Of a DNA stretch of 20,418 nucleotides, positions 1 through 5,461 are shown piece by piece. A model generated the notes under the pieces. That model had not been told where the DNA came from, searched no databases, and saw only the letters and a program-made list of their open reading frames with translations. The stretch is taken from IMG/VR virus record IMGVR_UViG_3300033552_000066, positions 1 through 20,418 of that record. The stretch is one strand, 5' to 3'. The position numbers and the translations under genes were made by a program. How positions within the stretch are numbered: the first letter of the stretch is position 1; each line of letters begins with the position of its first letter. The stretch comes from a virus.

Positions 1-192
1 TGCGCGACCTCAAAGCCAGCATTGATAGTGCCGCCAGTACAGATACCACCCCCGAACCCGGAGATCATGGCGACCCCCGATCTAACATCATTGCCGGATG
101 TGCCAACACTGTTGTCATTCTGGACGAAGCAGTTAAACGATTGGCGGGCCAGACAACGGCTTTGCAAAGCTACACCCGCGAAATGTGCCTAA
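1..192 (+). CDS. Rz1-like outer-membrane spanin, 5'-truncated by window edge
   Basis: Frame 1 is open from the first base to TAA at 190-192 (63 residues). It begins with Cys-Ala-Thr and has a proline-rich stretch (VPPVQIPPPNP), then a charged tail ending in WRARQRLCKATPAKCA. Rz1 proteins are short proline-rich lipoproteins encoded in another frame inside Rz; they sit in the outer membrane and pair with Rz to breach it at the end of lysis. The first visible codon, TGC, could be the lipobox cysteine, but the signal peptide is outside the window. The overlap with the Rz-like frame is the main support. Confidence 0.65.
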   Translation, partial: CATSKPALIVPPVQIPPPNPEIMATPDLTSLPDVPTLLSFWTKQLNDWRARQRLCKATPAKCA

Positions 193-200
193 GTCGATAG
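3..200 (+). CDS. Rz-like inner-membrane spanin, C-terminal part
   Basis: Frame 3 is open from the left edge to TAG at 198-200 (65 residues visible). The tail, with CANTVVILDEAVKRLAG and then LQSYTREMCLSR, resembles the ends of lambda-type Rz proteins, which finish with a motif like LQ-x-Y-x-x-EQC. Rz is anchored in the inner membrane with a periplasmic coiled coil and contacts Rz1 through its C-terminus. The N-terminal anchor is outside the window. Presence of the lysis cassette directly left of the attachment region indicates phage, not host, DNA here. Confidence 0.65.
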   Translation, partial: RDLKASIDSAASTDTTPEPGDHGDPRSNIIAGCANTVVILDEAVKRLAGQTTALQSYTREMCLSR

Positions 201-219
201 CCATGCGCCAACGATGCGC

Positions 220-462
220 CTAGTATTCAATTATTGAAATCGAGGCTTGCGCTACTTCCAACGAATCAAAACAACCGCTCCACTCCATTGACATAGTTGG
301 CTGTCCAGTTTGGTCAAGCGCAGGGCCTGCAAATCGTAGCGTTAACTCACAAGACGCTGGTTTTTTGCCTTTTGAGGGCATGAGCTTGTAAATTTGTATG
401 AGAAGCCAATCCAGCCTGTAAAGGTAAACAGATCCACGATCTTTAACTTGCATCATTTTCAT
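220..462 (-). CDS. Small hypothetical phage protein between lysis genes and attP
   Basis: An 80-residue ORF starts with ATG at 462, with a plausible AAGG ribosome site about 9 bases upstream. It converges on the Rz genes, ending 19 bases after the Rz stop. The N-terminus is basic (MKMMQVKDRG) with a hydrophobic, aromatic stretch (YLYRLDWLLIQIYKLM) near residues 13-28, then a soluble-looking part. I do not recognise the family. Position between lysis genes and the attachment site is typical for optional cargo genes. It could be spurious; its composition is only moderately protein-like. Confidence 0.5.
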   Translation of the reverse strand: MKMMQVKDRGSVYLYRLDWLLIQIYKLMPSKGKKPASCELTLRFAGPALDQTGQPTMSMEWSGCFDSLEVAQASISIIEY

Positions 463-509
463 TGCACTGCCTTAAATTTGGTTGTGTGAAGTAACTCGCC
501 TGCACTTGG

Positions 510-518
510 CGCGGTAAC
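510..518 (-). repeat. Candidate integrase arm-type site 1 (GTTACCGCG)
   Basis: The + strand reads CGCGGTAAC, the reverse complement of the 9-bp word found again at 566-574 and 745-753. Its place about 100 bp left of the att core suggests a P-arm binding site for integrase or excisionase. Function is inferred from repetition and position. Confidence 0.45.
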
Positions 519-565
519 TGACCTCTGTAAACCCGCATTCTGACGTGCTTACTTAGCAGGCATTC

Positions 566-574
566 GTTACCGCG
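566..574 (+). repeat. Candidate integrase arm-type site 2 (GTTACCGCG)
   Basis: GTTACCGCG lies 42 bp left of the att core and is inverted relative to the copy at 510-518. The pair also forms a 9-bp inverted repeat about 47 bp apart. Probable arm-type site; function inferred. Confidence 0.45.
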
Positions 575-615
575 AAACCAGCCACAAGCCGCGCCAGCAT
601 TGAACGGATGCATAA

Positions 616-662
616 GATTGTGATTCCTGTTGTCGTGGGTTCGAGCCCCATCAGCCACCCCA
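616..662 (+). other. attP core: 3' part of tRNA-His(GUG)
   Basis: These 47 bases match the tRNA-His gene from the anticodon stem to CCA: anticodon loop TTGTGAT, T-arm GTGGG-TTCGAGC-CCCAT, acceptor strand CAGCCAC, discriminator C and CCA. No 5' half (D-arm, acceptor 5' strand) lies upstream, so it is not a working tRNA. A tRNA 3' end next to a tyrosine integrase is the classic att core. Integration would rebuild the host tRNA with the integrase side next to it. Because phage genes flank both sides, attP (or a junction of tandem prophages) is the best reading. Confidence 0.85.
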
Positions 663-718
663 TTCAAGTCCTTGTAAACAGGGCGTCGATAGCTACTAAA
701 AACATAGCAAGCTGTCAA

Positions 719-733
719 TTTACACAGTGTAAA
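719..733. promoter_or_regulatory. 15-bp perfect palindrome in attP right arm
   Basis: TTTACACAGTGTAAA is a 7-bp perfect inverted repeat around a single A. It lies between the att core and the integrase gene and is not explained by the terminator hairpin next to it. It could bind an excisionase, the DUF4224 protein or a host factor; no sequence evidence chooses between them. Confidence 0.4.
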
Positions 734-759
734 ATACCACCAAAGTTACCGCGGTGGTA
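731..759 (-). terminator. Probable intrinsic terminator after integrase
   Basis: On the minus strand TACCACC and GGTGGTA form a 7-bp stem (753-759 with 735-741) around an 11-nt loop, followed by ATTTTA. It begins 10 bases after the integrase stop and would end the leftward transcript before the att core. The T-run is short, so strength is uncertain. Confidence 0.5.
745..753 (+). repeat. Candidate integrase arm-type site 3 (GTTACCGCG)
   Basis: The third copy of the 9-bp word lies right of the core, just beyond the integrase stop codon. With the two left copies it gives sites on both arms of the core, as expected for a lambda-type attP. It overlaps the hairpin proposed as the integrase terminator. 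Confidence 0.45.
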
Positions 760-768
760 ATACCTGCC

Positions 769-1791
769 TCACAATGAACGCCTTTTTGCCTCCGTTGAGC
801 GCTCGTAAATTCGGGCTGTAGTCGCCGGATTCTTGTGCAAATTGGCCTGATTTCCGGTTTGCGCCTTGTGCTGCGTGGCATAGTAGGCCCGCAGGTCGTG
901 AAACGTGAAGTGCTGACTGATGGCTTTTGCCGCGGTTGCTGCCTTCATCAGCTTGCCCCACATCCCCTTGAATCCCGATCGCGTGTACGGATTGCCATGC
1001 CGATTGGCAAAAACCGTCTGGCTGTCGCCGCGGCGCAATTTAAGCCGTTCAAGCAATTCGCGCATGGCGGGTGATATTTCCACCTTGTCCACAATAACGG
1101 GCGCGCCTTTGCGCTGCTTGGCCCGGATGATGCGGATTTCGTCTTCGCCAATGAAAGACCAAGTTATCGGCAAAAACTCCACTTGCCGCGGGCCAGCCAG
1201 TGACGCAAACTCCGCGGCCATCACGATAACCGGCCACTGCCCGCTTTTTTCAAAGGCAAATTTGACCAGCGCCTGAATCTGGTCAGCGGCAGGCTCGACC
1301 CGCCGTGGCATTTCCTGATTTCGCCTGACTTGTTTACATGGATTTACATCAAGCTCACCGCGCTCAATAGCGACGTTTAGCAGGTTTGATAGCAGCGAGT
1401 TTTCCCGATTGGCCCGTACTGGCGCATCGGCGCGTTCAATTCTGAGGTAACGGGCAATGTCGGTCGGCCTGATTTGTGCCGCGGGCATGTCGCCAAAAAC
1501 AGCCAACAAGGGTTTTGAGCATTGGGTGTAATCGCGCTGCGTATCCGCGGCCAGCCGAGCCCATGCCGCGGTTTGCTGATACAGCCGCCATAGACTTTTA
1601 ACCATTCCTTCGTCCGGTGCGCGGCCCAGCATGTCCAACACCTTGCGAATTGCCGCGTGTTTGTCTGTCCCTAGATTTATTGCTTTGCGGTCAATGGTTT
1701 GATAGCGGTAGGTGGTCAAACCGTCTTTACGTGGCCGCGCCTCCATTCGTGGAAGTAGGCCGGATGCGGTTTGACGGTCGCGCTGTTTCAT
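769..1791 (-). CDS. int: Tyrosine-family phage integrase
   Basis: Site-specific recombinase for integration at the tRNA-His core. With the ATG at 1791 it has 340 residues. The N-terminus (GLLPRMEARPRKDG...INLGTDK) is the usual arm-binding part of phage integrases; a SAM-like core-binding segment follows at about 65-150. Catalytic residues visible: Arg202 in AGPRQVE, Lys225 or Lys228 in AKQRKG, His298 and Arg301 in HDLR, His319, and the nucleophile Tyr329 in ARIYERS. The frame stays open upstream to an ATG at 1860, but 1791 is preferred because it overlaps the preceding gene's stop as ATGA and matches the family N-terminus. Last gene of the leftward operon. Confidence 0.95.
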   Translation of the reverse strand: MKQRDRQTASGLLPRMEARPRKDGLTTYRYQTIDRKAINLGTDKHAAIRKVLDMLGRAPDEGMVKSLWRLYQQTAAWARLAADTQRDYTQCSKPLLAVFGDMPAAQIRPTDIARYLRIERADAPVRANRENSLLSNLLNVAIERGELDVNPCKQVRRNQEMPRRVEPAADQIQALVKFAFEKSGQWPVIVMAAEFASLAGPRQVEFLPITWSFIGEDEIRIIRAKQRKGAPVIVDKVEISPAMRELLERLKLRRGDSQTVFANRHGNPYTRSGFKGMWGKLMKAATAAKAISQHFTFHDLRAYYATQHKAQTGNQANLHKNPATTARIYERSTEAKRRSL

Positions 1792-2006
1792 TTTGTCCAC
1801 CTTGGTCCAGTGACCGGCTCGGCCTTGCCTCTGGCGACGGCTTGATTTATCGCGTCCCATGTTACGCGGACCCGTCCATCAGGGCGACGGGGTACGTTCA
1901 ACCCGTAAGCGCTTTGCAGGTATCTGGCCTGAGCAGCGCCCTGTTTGAGCCCTGAAAGCTCTTGCAGGTCGGCGTCGGAAAGAAGGGCGGTTTGTTGTGT
2001 GCTCAT
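1788..2006 (-). CDS. DUF4224 domain protein preceding integrase
   Basis: A 72-residue protein with the DUF4224-type pattern at its start (LLSDADLQELSGLKQGAAQ, then LNVPRRPDGRVRVTWDAI). Such proteins commonly precede phage integrases and look like small helix-turn-helix proteins; an excisionase-like or integrase-helper role is plausible but not shown. A GGAG ribosome site lies 7 bases before the ATG (TTGGAGTGACAAATG context). Its stop overlaps the integrase start, suggesting translational coupling. Confidence 0.85.
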   Translation of the reverse strand: MSTQQTALLSDADLQELSGLKQGAAQARYLQSAYGLNVPRRPDGRVRVTWDAINQAVARGKAEPVTGPRWTK

Positions 2007-2047
2007 TTGTCACTCCAATACCCGCGGGTCAAGTGTCAAAAGCTCGC

Positions 2048-2335
2048 TCATTCACCCTCCGCAGGTTGTGGTGTGGCTGGCTGCGTGCTAATTAAGTCAG
2101 CGTAAAAAGCAAGAGCATTGCAGGCATACACGTCTATACCGTGGCTCTGCGCAATCCAAAGCACTTCGTCATCGCTAAGTTTCTTAAACGCCTCGGCTGG
2201 CTGTGGTGGCATCGCTATAGCGTCACGCAGTGCCACAATAGCAGCGTCACCTTGGCTTAAAGTTTTGTCGGTACGCCCGTTTTGTTCAAAGTCTTCCAGC
2301 GCGTCATGCGCCTGCTGTAATAGTGCTATATTCAT
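2048..2335 (-). CDS. Hypothetical phage protein
   Basis: A 95-residue acidic, alanine-rich protein starting MNIALLQQAHDALEDFEQNG and containing KKLSDDEVLWIAQSHGIDVYAC near the middle-to-end. An AAGG site precedes the ATG. It lies 8 bases after the MazG-like gene in the same direction. Proteins of this general type (helical N-terminus followed by an 'LSDDEV' segment) are frequent in early regions of proteobacterial phages, but I cannot assign a function. Confidence 0.8.
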   Translation of the reverse strand: MNIALLQQAHDALEDFEQNGRTDKTLSQGDAAIVALRDAIAMPPQPAEAFKKLSDDEVLWIAQSHGIDVYACNALAFYADLISTQPATPQPAEGE

Positions 2336-2343
2336 ATCAAGCC

Positions 2344-2760
2344 TTAAAATTTCTTGCCATCTACGGCACGGCGGCTTTCAAGCGTATGGTCAATTCTGGT
2401 GCTGTTAAAAATTAGCTTTTCAGCTATCGCGCCTGCTACGTCCAGACCCAAACCGCCCGACATATCGAAAATGCGTATAACGGCATCAGCCAGCTCAACT
2501 TCAAGCATCGAGCGATTCGGTAGCTTGTCGTCTTTCAACAATTTGCGGTGGCCTTCCATTGCTTCGCTGATTTCGCTATGGACTAAGCACAACAGTTCGC
2601 CGACGTTTTTTGTCGGCGCTATCAGCGGATAACCCTTACTTGTCAAATCCGCGCCGGTCGTCATATCCGACCACCAGCCGTTCCGTTTGGCCTGTCCGTG
2701 GCATATCCACTGCAGCGTTTCGCCTGCTGTTTTAATCGTTGTCGGGCAAAGGTACGTCAT
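2344..2760 (-). CDS. MazG-like nucleotide pyrophosphohydrolase
   Basis: A 138-residue all-alpha NTP pyrophosphohydrolase candidate. The metal-binding pattern is visible as E63-I-S-E66 in HSEISEAMEGHRK and E89-L-A-D92 in EVELADAVIRIFDMSG, the ExxE/ExxD signature of MazG-type enzymes, which hydrolyse nucleoside triphosphates to monophosphates. In phages they may cleanse nucleotide pools or lower (p)ppGpp signalling; which applies here is unknown. ATG at 2760 is chosen over an in-frame TTG at 2772 because it has GGAAA 7 bases upstream and overlaps the preceding stop as ATGA. Confidence 0.85.
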   Translation of the reverse strand: MTYLCPTTIKTAGETLQWICHGQAKRNGWWSDMTTGADLTSKGYPLIAPTKNVGELLCLVHSEISEAMEGHRKLLKDDKLPNRSMLEVELADAVIRIFDMSGGLGLDVAGAIAEKLIFNSTRIDHTLESRRAVDGKKF

Positions 2761-2951
2761 GTTTGTTTCCAATTTGTCAGCGCCGCAAGTAATGCCTGCG
2801 GGTCAATTTTTAAGCTCGGGATTGCGTCAAAACCGCCGTTTTTTACTGATGCGCGGTATTTGACTTGATACGCAGCCCGAACTGCGAGCGCTTTGGGTGT
2901 TTTGTCATACGCCCGCTTTTGCTCTTTTTTTGTTTCTCCGGTGCTTGGCAT
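2757..2951 (-). CDS. Small basic hypothetical protein
   Basis: A 64-residue protein, rich in lysine at its start (MPSTGETKKEQKRAYDK), with YQVKYRASVKNGGFDAIPS and a C-terminal LLAALTNWKQT. The start at 2951 lies 2 bases after the SSB-like stop; an in-frame TTG at 2957 is the alternative. The stop overlaps the MazG-like start (ATGA). No recognised domain. Tight packing between SSB-like and MazG-like genes suggests a DNA-metabolism accessory, which is inference only. Confidence 0.75.
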   Translation of the reverse strand: MPSTGETKKEQKRAYDKTPKALAVRAAYQVKYRASVKNGGFDAIPSLKIDPQALLAALTNWKQT

Positions 2952-2953
2952 GA

Positions 2954-3232
2954 TCAAAAAGGAATCGAGCTATCGTCCAGATCATCAAAGCCGCTGCCCG
3001 CTGGCGCTGGCTTGTTTGCCGGGCGGCTCGGTGCTGACTGCTGGCGCTCCTGTTTCGGCTTTACCGATAAGCTCATGAACTTGTTACCGTTCTGCGCCGT
3101 CTTCAGCCAACTACTGATCTCGTATTGCACGCCGTTAAGCATTAGGTCGCCGCGATAGTCTGGGCGGGCTTCATTGCCGCCTTTGTCATTTTTGAACAAT
3201 GCGCCGCTGCCGTCTTTTGGTTCGTATGCCAT
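2954..3232 (-). CDS. Small SSB-like phage protein
   Basis: A 92-residue protein with an N-terminal part MAYEPKDGSGALFKND and VQYEISSWLKTAQNGNKFMSL typical of a small phage beta-rich (OB-like) family, then a proline-rich linker, and an acidic tip FDDLDDSSIPF. Acidic tips ending in IPF are the protein-interaction signature of bacterial single-strand DNA-binding proteins. It starts directly after the stop of the annealing protein gene (TAAATG), so the two are probably made together and may act together on single-stranded DNA. It is shorter than ordinary SSB (about 150-180 residues), so the role is inferred. Confidence 0.75.
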   Translation of the reverse strand: MAYEPKDGSGALFKNDKGGNEARPDYRGDLMLNGVQYEISSWLKTAQNGNKFMSLSVKPKQERQQSAPSRPANKPAPAGSGFDDLDDSSIPF

Positions 3233-3907
3233 TTATGCTGCCTCTTTCATTTGTGATTTAAGTGATTCGCCGTACTTTTTAATAGCCGCACGGCATTTGC
3301 TGTCTAGCTGTGACCAGAGCGCAATTTTTTCTTCTGAGTCGGTCAGTTCGCTGTAAAGCTCAAAGCAGGCCATTACGTCGTCTTTGTTAAACCTGATAGC
3401 AATCGCCTCTGTATAGTCAGCAATCATTGCCTGACGGTCTGGTGCGAGGCTGTTTAAAACGCCCATCGTTGGGCTGCTTCTAAACGTCGCTGGCACAGCC
3501 GTTACTTTTGCTGGCGTTGGGTTTTCTGACTCTGGCAAGTCTTCGCCAGCGTAGATATAAAGACCCAGGCCATGCATTGATATCGCCTTGGTCATGCAGC
3601 GCATGATTGCGGTGTTGACGGCAAAAGAGTCAGGGTCTTGAATGGCTTTGTTTCGGTGATCCATCACTGGAAGCAAGCACTCGCGCCGAAGCCCTTTGAC
3701 CGTGACTGATGTGTGAACCATCGCAGTCTTGCCAATCCGCATCATTGGCTCAGTGTTTCCTTCAGGGCCGTACAGGTGGACAACCCAAGTCGCGCTAGGA
3801 TCGTGCTTTAAGACCTCAGTCCACGCCCACGCCCATGACAAATAAGTCAGGTTGCCTTTTTTCTCAGCGTGTTCGTTAACACTGACCTTTAATAAATCGT
3901 TGCTCAT
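3233..3907 (-). CDS. Single-strand annealing protein, DUF1071/Sak3 type
   Basis: A 224-residue protein with LSWAWAWTEVLKHDPSATW at about 23-41, LPVMDHRN around 79-86, FAVNTAIMRCMTKAISMHGLGLYIYAGEDLP across about 94-124. These are hallmarks of the DUF1071 (Sak3) family of phage annealing proteins, which promote recombination between complementary single strands. The C-terminal 90 residues are less conserved and helical. A GGGGAT ribosome site precedes the ATG. The SSB-like protein follows directly. No exonuclease partner is seen in the operon, as is usual for this family. Confidence 0.88.
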   Translation of the reverse strand: MSNDLLKVSVNEHAEKKGNLTYLSWAWAWTEVLKHDPSATWVVHLYGPEGNTEPMMRIGKTAMVHTSVTVKGLRRECLLPVMDHRNKAIQDPDSFAVNTAIMRCMTKAISMHGLGLYIYAGEDLPESENPTPAKVTAVPATFRSSPTMGVLNSLAPDRQAMIADYTEAIAIRFNKDDVMACFELYSELTDSEEKIALWSQLDSKCRAAIKKYGESLKSQMKEAA

Positions 3908-3919
3908 ATCAATCCCCGG

Positions 3920-4042
3920 TTAAAAAGGTAAAGGCTCAAAAGCTGACTTCAAAGCCTTGATAGCGGCCATGATTCGCCCGTGGCCCTGTCGTCTGAAGTA
4001 CCTGTAATCCCAGACAAAAAACAAGCGTCGTATATGGTTCAT
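3920..4042 (-). CDS. 40-residue micro-protein with GHGRIM motif (copy 2)
   Basis: Starts MNHIRRLFFVWDYRYF and continues RRQGHGRIMAAIKALK, ending EPLPF. Its ATG overlaps the stop of the preceding 33-residue gene (ATGA). It shares an aromatic/arginine stretch and the motif GHGRIM(A/S)A with that neighbour although the DNA differs, so the two look like paralogues under protein-level selection. Strongly basic with an aromatic N-terminal half; it could bind nucleic acid or a membrane surface. Function unknown. It ends 12 bases before the annealing-protein ATG. Confidence 0.65.
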   Translation of the reverse strand: MNHIRRLFFVWDYRYFRRQGHGRIMAAIKALKSAFEPLPF

Positions 4043-4140
4043 ATCGCGCCCCAGGTAGCCAGCAACGCCGACATAATCCGGCCATGCCCGCAGTTACGTT
4101 CCATGCGGTAATACCAGCGCCACAGGTGTCGGTAGCTCAT
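4039..4140 (-). CDS. 33-residue micro-protein with GHGRIM motif (copy 1)
   Basis: Starts MSYRHLWRWYYRMERN and continues CGHGRIMSALLATWGAI. ATGA overlaps occur on both sides: its ATG with the stop of the 111-residue gene, its stop with the ATG of the 40-residue gene. Such precise coupling is unlikely for a spurious frame. Paralogous to the next gene (shared Y-R, R, GHGRIM, A). Rich in Trp, Tyr and Arg. No known function. Confidence 0.65.
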   Translation of the reverse strand: MSYRHLWRWYYRMERNCGHGRIMSALLATWGAI

Positions 4141-4472
4141 GTCTTTGCCTTTCCAATTTCAGCGGCTGCGCGGGTGATAGCGCGGCGGGTGGCTGTGTAG
4201 GGTTCGGGCTCAAGTGCTTCGTACAAAGGTACGGTCACACCGCCCTCAATGCGGTAGTCAACCCGCACAGCTTGATTTATGTACAAATGAATGTGCAACT
4301 TCACAGCCAACCGCAGCGCATCGCCGTCGTCGGTCAGTGGGTTCCAGCGCATTTGCCGACCTGCTATTGGGTCAAGCAACCAGAATCCGTATTCAGGATT
4401 GGCATACTCAAGATCAATAAACCCCGCAGCCTTAGCCGCAAGCTCAAGCAATTCACGGTCTGTTGTAGTCAT
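4137..4472 (-). CDS. Hypothetical phage early protein
   Basis: A 111-residue protein: MTTTDRELLELAAKAAG at the start, then FIDLEYANPEYGFWLLDP, RWNPLTDDGDALRLAVKL and a C-terminal AAAEIGKAKT. The pattern 'helix, W-N-P-L-x-D-D-G-D-A-L-R-L-A' is frequent in small phage proteins of the DUF2591-like type, function unknown. Its ATG overlaps the stop of the small membrane-protein gene (ATGA); no strong ribosome site of its own is seen, so translation may depend on coupling. Confidence 0.8.
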   Translation of the reverse strand: MTTTDRELLELAAKAAGFIDLEYANPEYGFWLLDPIAGRQMRWNPLTDDGDALRLAVKLHIHLYINQAVRVDYRIEGGVTVPLYEALEPEPYTATRRAITRAAAEIGKAKT

Positions 4473-4630
4473 GGCGCGCTAACAAAAGCAACGGAATAAA
4501 CGACGACCAGCACAGCGACAACTAGCAGCCAGCTAACAGCTTTATCGCCCAACGTTGCGGCGGTTGCAGGCTCTGCAATCGTGCTACACACGCATTGGCG
4601 ACCCTGCTGGCATTCATGTGTACAGTTCAT
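4469..4630 (-). CDS. Cys-rich single-span membrane micro-protein
   Basis: A 53-residue ORF beginning MNCTHECQQGRQCVCST, with cysteines at 3, 7, 13 and 15, followed by one hydrophobic segment at about 33-51 (SWLLVVAVLVVVYSVAFV). The four cysteines near the N-terminus could bind a metal ion or form disulfides. ATGA overlaps with both neighbours support it as a real gene. Small proteins with a Cys-rich head and one membrane span occur in phage early operons; no function is assigned. Probably an inner-membrane protein. Confidence 0.7.
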   Translation of the reverse strand: MNCTHECQQGRQCVCSTIAEPATAATLGDKAVSWLLVVAVLVVVYSVAFVSAP

Positions 4631-4827
4631 GCTGACACCCGCACAAGGCTTCCAAAATCGTCTACAACTGCGCGGCTTACCCCCTCTTTTGCAAAACTGG
4701 TTTCATGACAAACCACAAACCACTTGCCGGGGAAAAGCGCGTTAGTAAACCAGCTAAAACTCCCGCTATAACCGGCGTGGTGTTCGGTGTAGCCTTGGGT
4801 CTTAAAATGCTCAAAGTTAGTTTTCAT
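4627..4827 (-). CDS. Hypothetical protein
   Basis: A 66-residue protein starting MKTNFEHFKTQGYTEHHAGY, aromatic-rich in the middle (FSWFTNALFPGKWFVVCHE). GGAG lies upstream of the ATG, and the start and stop both overlap neighbours by ATGA. No family recognised; it looks soluble. Part of the leftward early operon. Confidence 0.75.
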   Translation of the reverse strand: MKTNFEHFKTQGYTEHHAGYSGSFSWFTNALFPGKWFVVCHETSFAKEGVSRAVVDDFGSLVRVSA

Positions 4828-5000
4828 TTTGATAACTCCATCGCAGTTTCACGTTTCATAGGTGCAGCCAATAACCACTTATCGCCCAACATTTCTACTG
4901 ATCGCAACCAAGCTCTGCGGTTAAATTTGTTGGTGCGTAGTGGCACGTAATCCGTGCTGAACAACCGCACGGCGCGGCGGGCTAGTGCTATGCGGCTCAT
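4824..5000 (-). CDS. Small basic hypothetical protein
   Basis: A 58-residue arginine-rich protein starting MSRIALARRAVRLFSTDYVP and containing NKFNRRAWLRSVEMLGDKWL. Both ends overlap neighbours as ATGA. The 'TNKFNRRAWLRSVEMLGDKW' type of segment looks like a conserved short phage family; I cannot name a function. High Arg content suggests nucleic-acid contact, which is inference. Confidence 0.75.
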   Translation of the reverse strand: MSRIALARRAVRLFSTDYVPLRTNKFNRRAWLRSVEMLGDKWLLAAPMKRETAMELSK

Positions 5001-5233
5001 GCTGCTTTCCTTTGGCGGTTATCAAAAGCAGTCGCCATCTGCTGCGCGACTAAATCGGCGTCAACGCGGTCGGCCAAGTCGTCAAGCTCGTCAACAACCA
5101 TCGTTTTGCATGATTCAGACAAACAGCCGCTTCGGTTAAACAGCGCTGCTATTGACGAGGTGAGGCTTGATAGCTCTGCGTGTGATGCGTTTTGCACGCT
5201 GCGTACAGCGGTTTTTGCTTGTTCAATATTCAT
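4997..5233 (-). CDS. First gene of the leftward operon, hypothetical
   Basis: A 78-residue, mostly helical, acidic protein: MNIEQAKTAVRSVQNASH, then LSSLTSSIAALFNRSGCLSE, and LDDLADRVDADLVAQQM. ATG at 5233 is preferred to an upstream start at 5317 because AGGAG sits 9 bases before it and because the upstream part overlaps the promoter and operators. It is the first gene after the proposed leftward promoter, the place occupied in lambda by N. It does not look like an arginine-rich antiterminator, so no such role is claimed. Confidence 0.78.
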   Translation of the reverse strand: MNIEQAKTAVRSVQNASHAELSSLTSSIAALFNRSGCLSESCKTMVVDELDDLADRVDADLVAQQMATAFDNRQRKAA

Positions 5234-5289
5234 GCTGTTGCTCCTAGTTGTTAAACACTGCAAACCGGGTGTTGGCTTGCGATGAATGA

Positions 5290-5332
5290 ATGATAGCAAA
5301 TGCGAAAGTAAAAGCAAGCAAATGCGAAAGTA
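5290..5332 (-). promoter_or_regulatory. Leftward early promoter (PL-like) with two operators
   Basis: On the minus strand TTGCTT (5312-5317), a 16-bp spacer and TATCAT (5290-5295) form a promoter about 50 bases before the first leftward gene. Two direct copies of AGCAAATGCGAAAGTA (+ strand, 5295-5310 and 5317-5332) lie 22 bp apart, one filling the spacer and one upstream over the -35. They share the GCGAAAGT core with the operators beside cro. Binding there would block this promoter, as in a lambda-type PL/OL. Confidence 0.65.
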
Positions 5333-5383
5333 TTTAAGCGATTTAAACCCTATAAGTAGAAACCCTTAGCCGTAGTACAGACG

Positions 5384-5408
5384 TAAAAAAGCCCGCGTGA
5401 TGCGGGCT
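5384..5408 (-). terminator. Intrinsic terminator after repressor-lipoprotein unit
   Basis: AGCCCGC (5390-5396) and GCGGGCT (5402-5408) form a 7-bp GC-rich stem with loop GTGAT; on the minus strand a T-run (5384-5390) follows. It separates the lipoprotein gene from the leftward promoter. Confidence 0.85.
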
Positions 5409-5461
5409 GTGTGTGGGGTGAGTGTTGCGCTATTTAGTAGCGGCGGGGTGGGGTGGTGTGG

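Noticed and set aside
443-718. Minus-strand frame of 91 codons across the att region
   Set aside because: Its GVADGARTHDNRNHN segment is the antisense reading of the tRNA-His fragment, a well-known false ORF signature.
1792-1860. Upstream start extending integrase by 23 residues
   Set aside because: The extension lies inside the DUF4224 gene, while ATG 1791 has the ATGA overlap and matches the usual family N-terminus.
5241-5340. Short direct repeats near 5295 and 5317 as a CRISPR-like array
   Set aside because: Only two 16-bp copies with a 6-bp gap, inside a promoter and shared with the cro operators; operators explain them.
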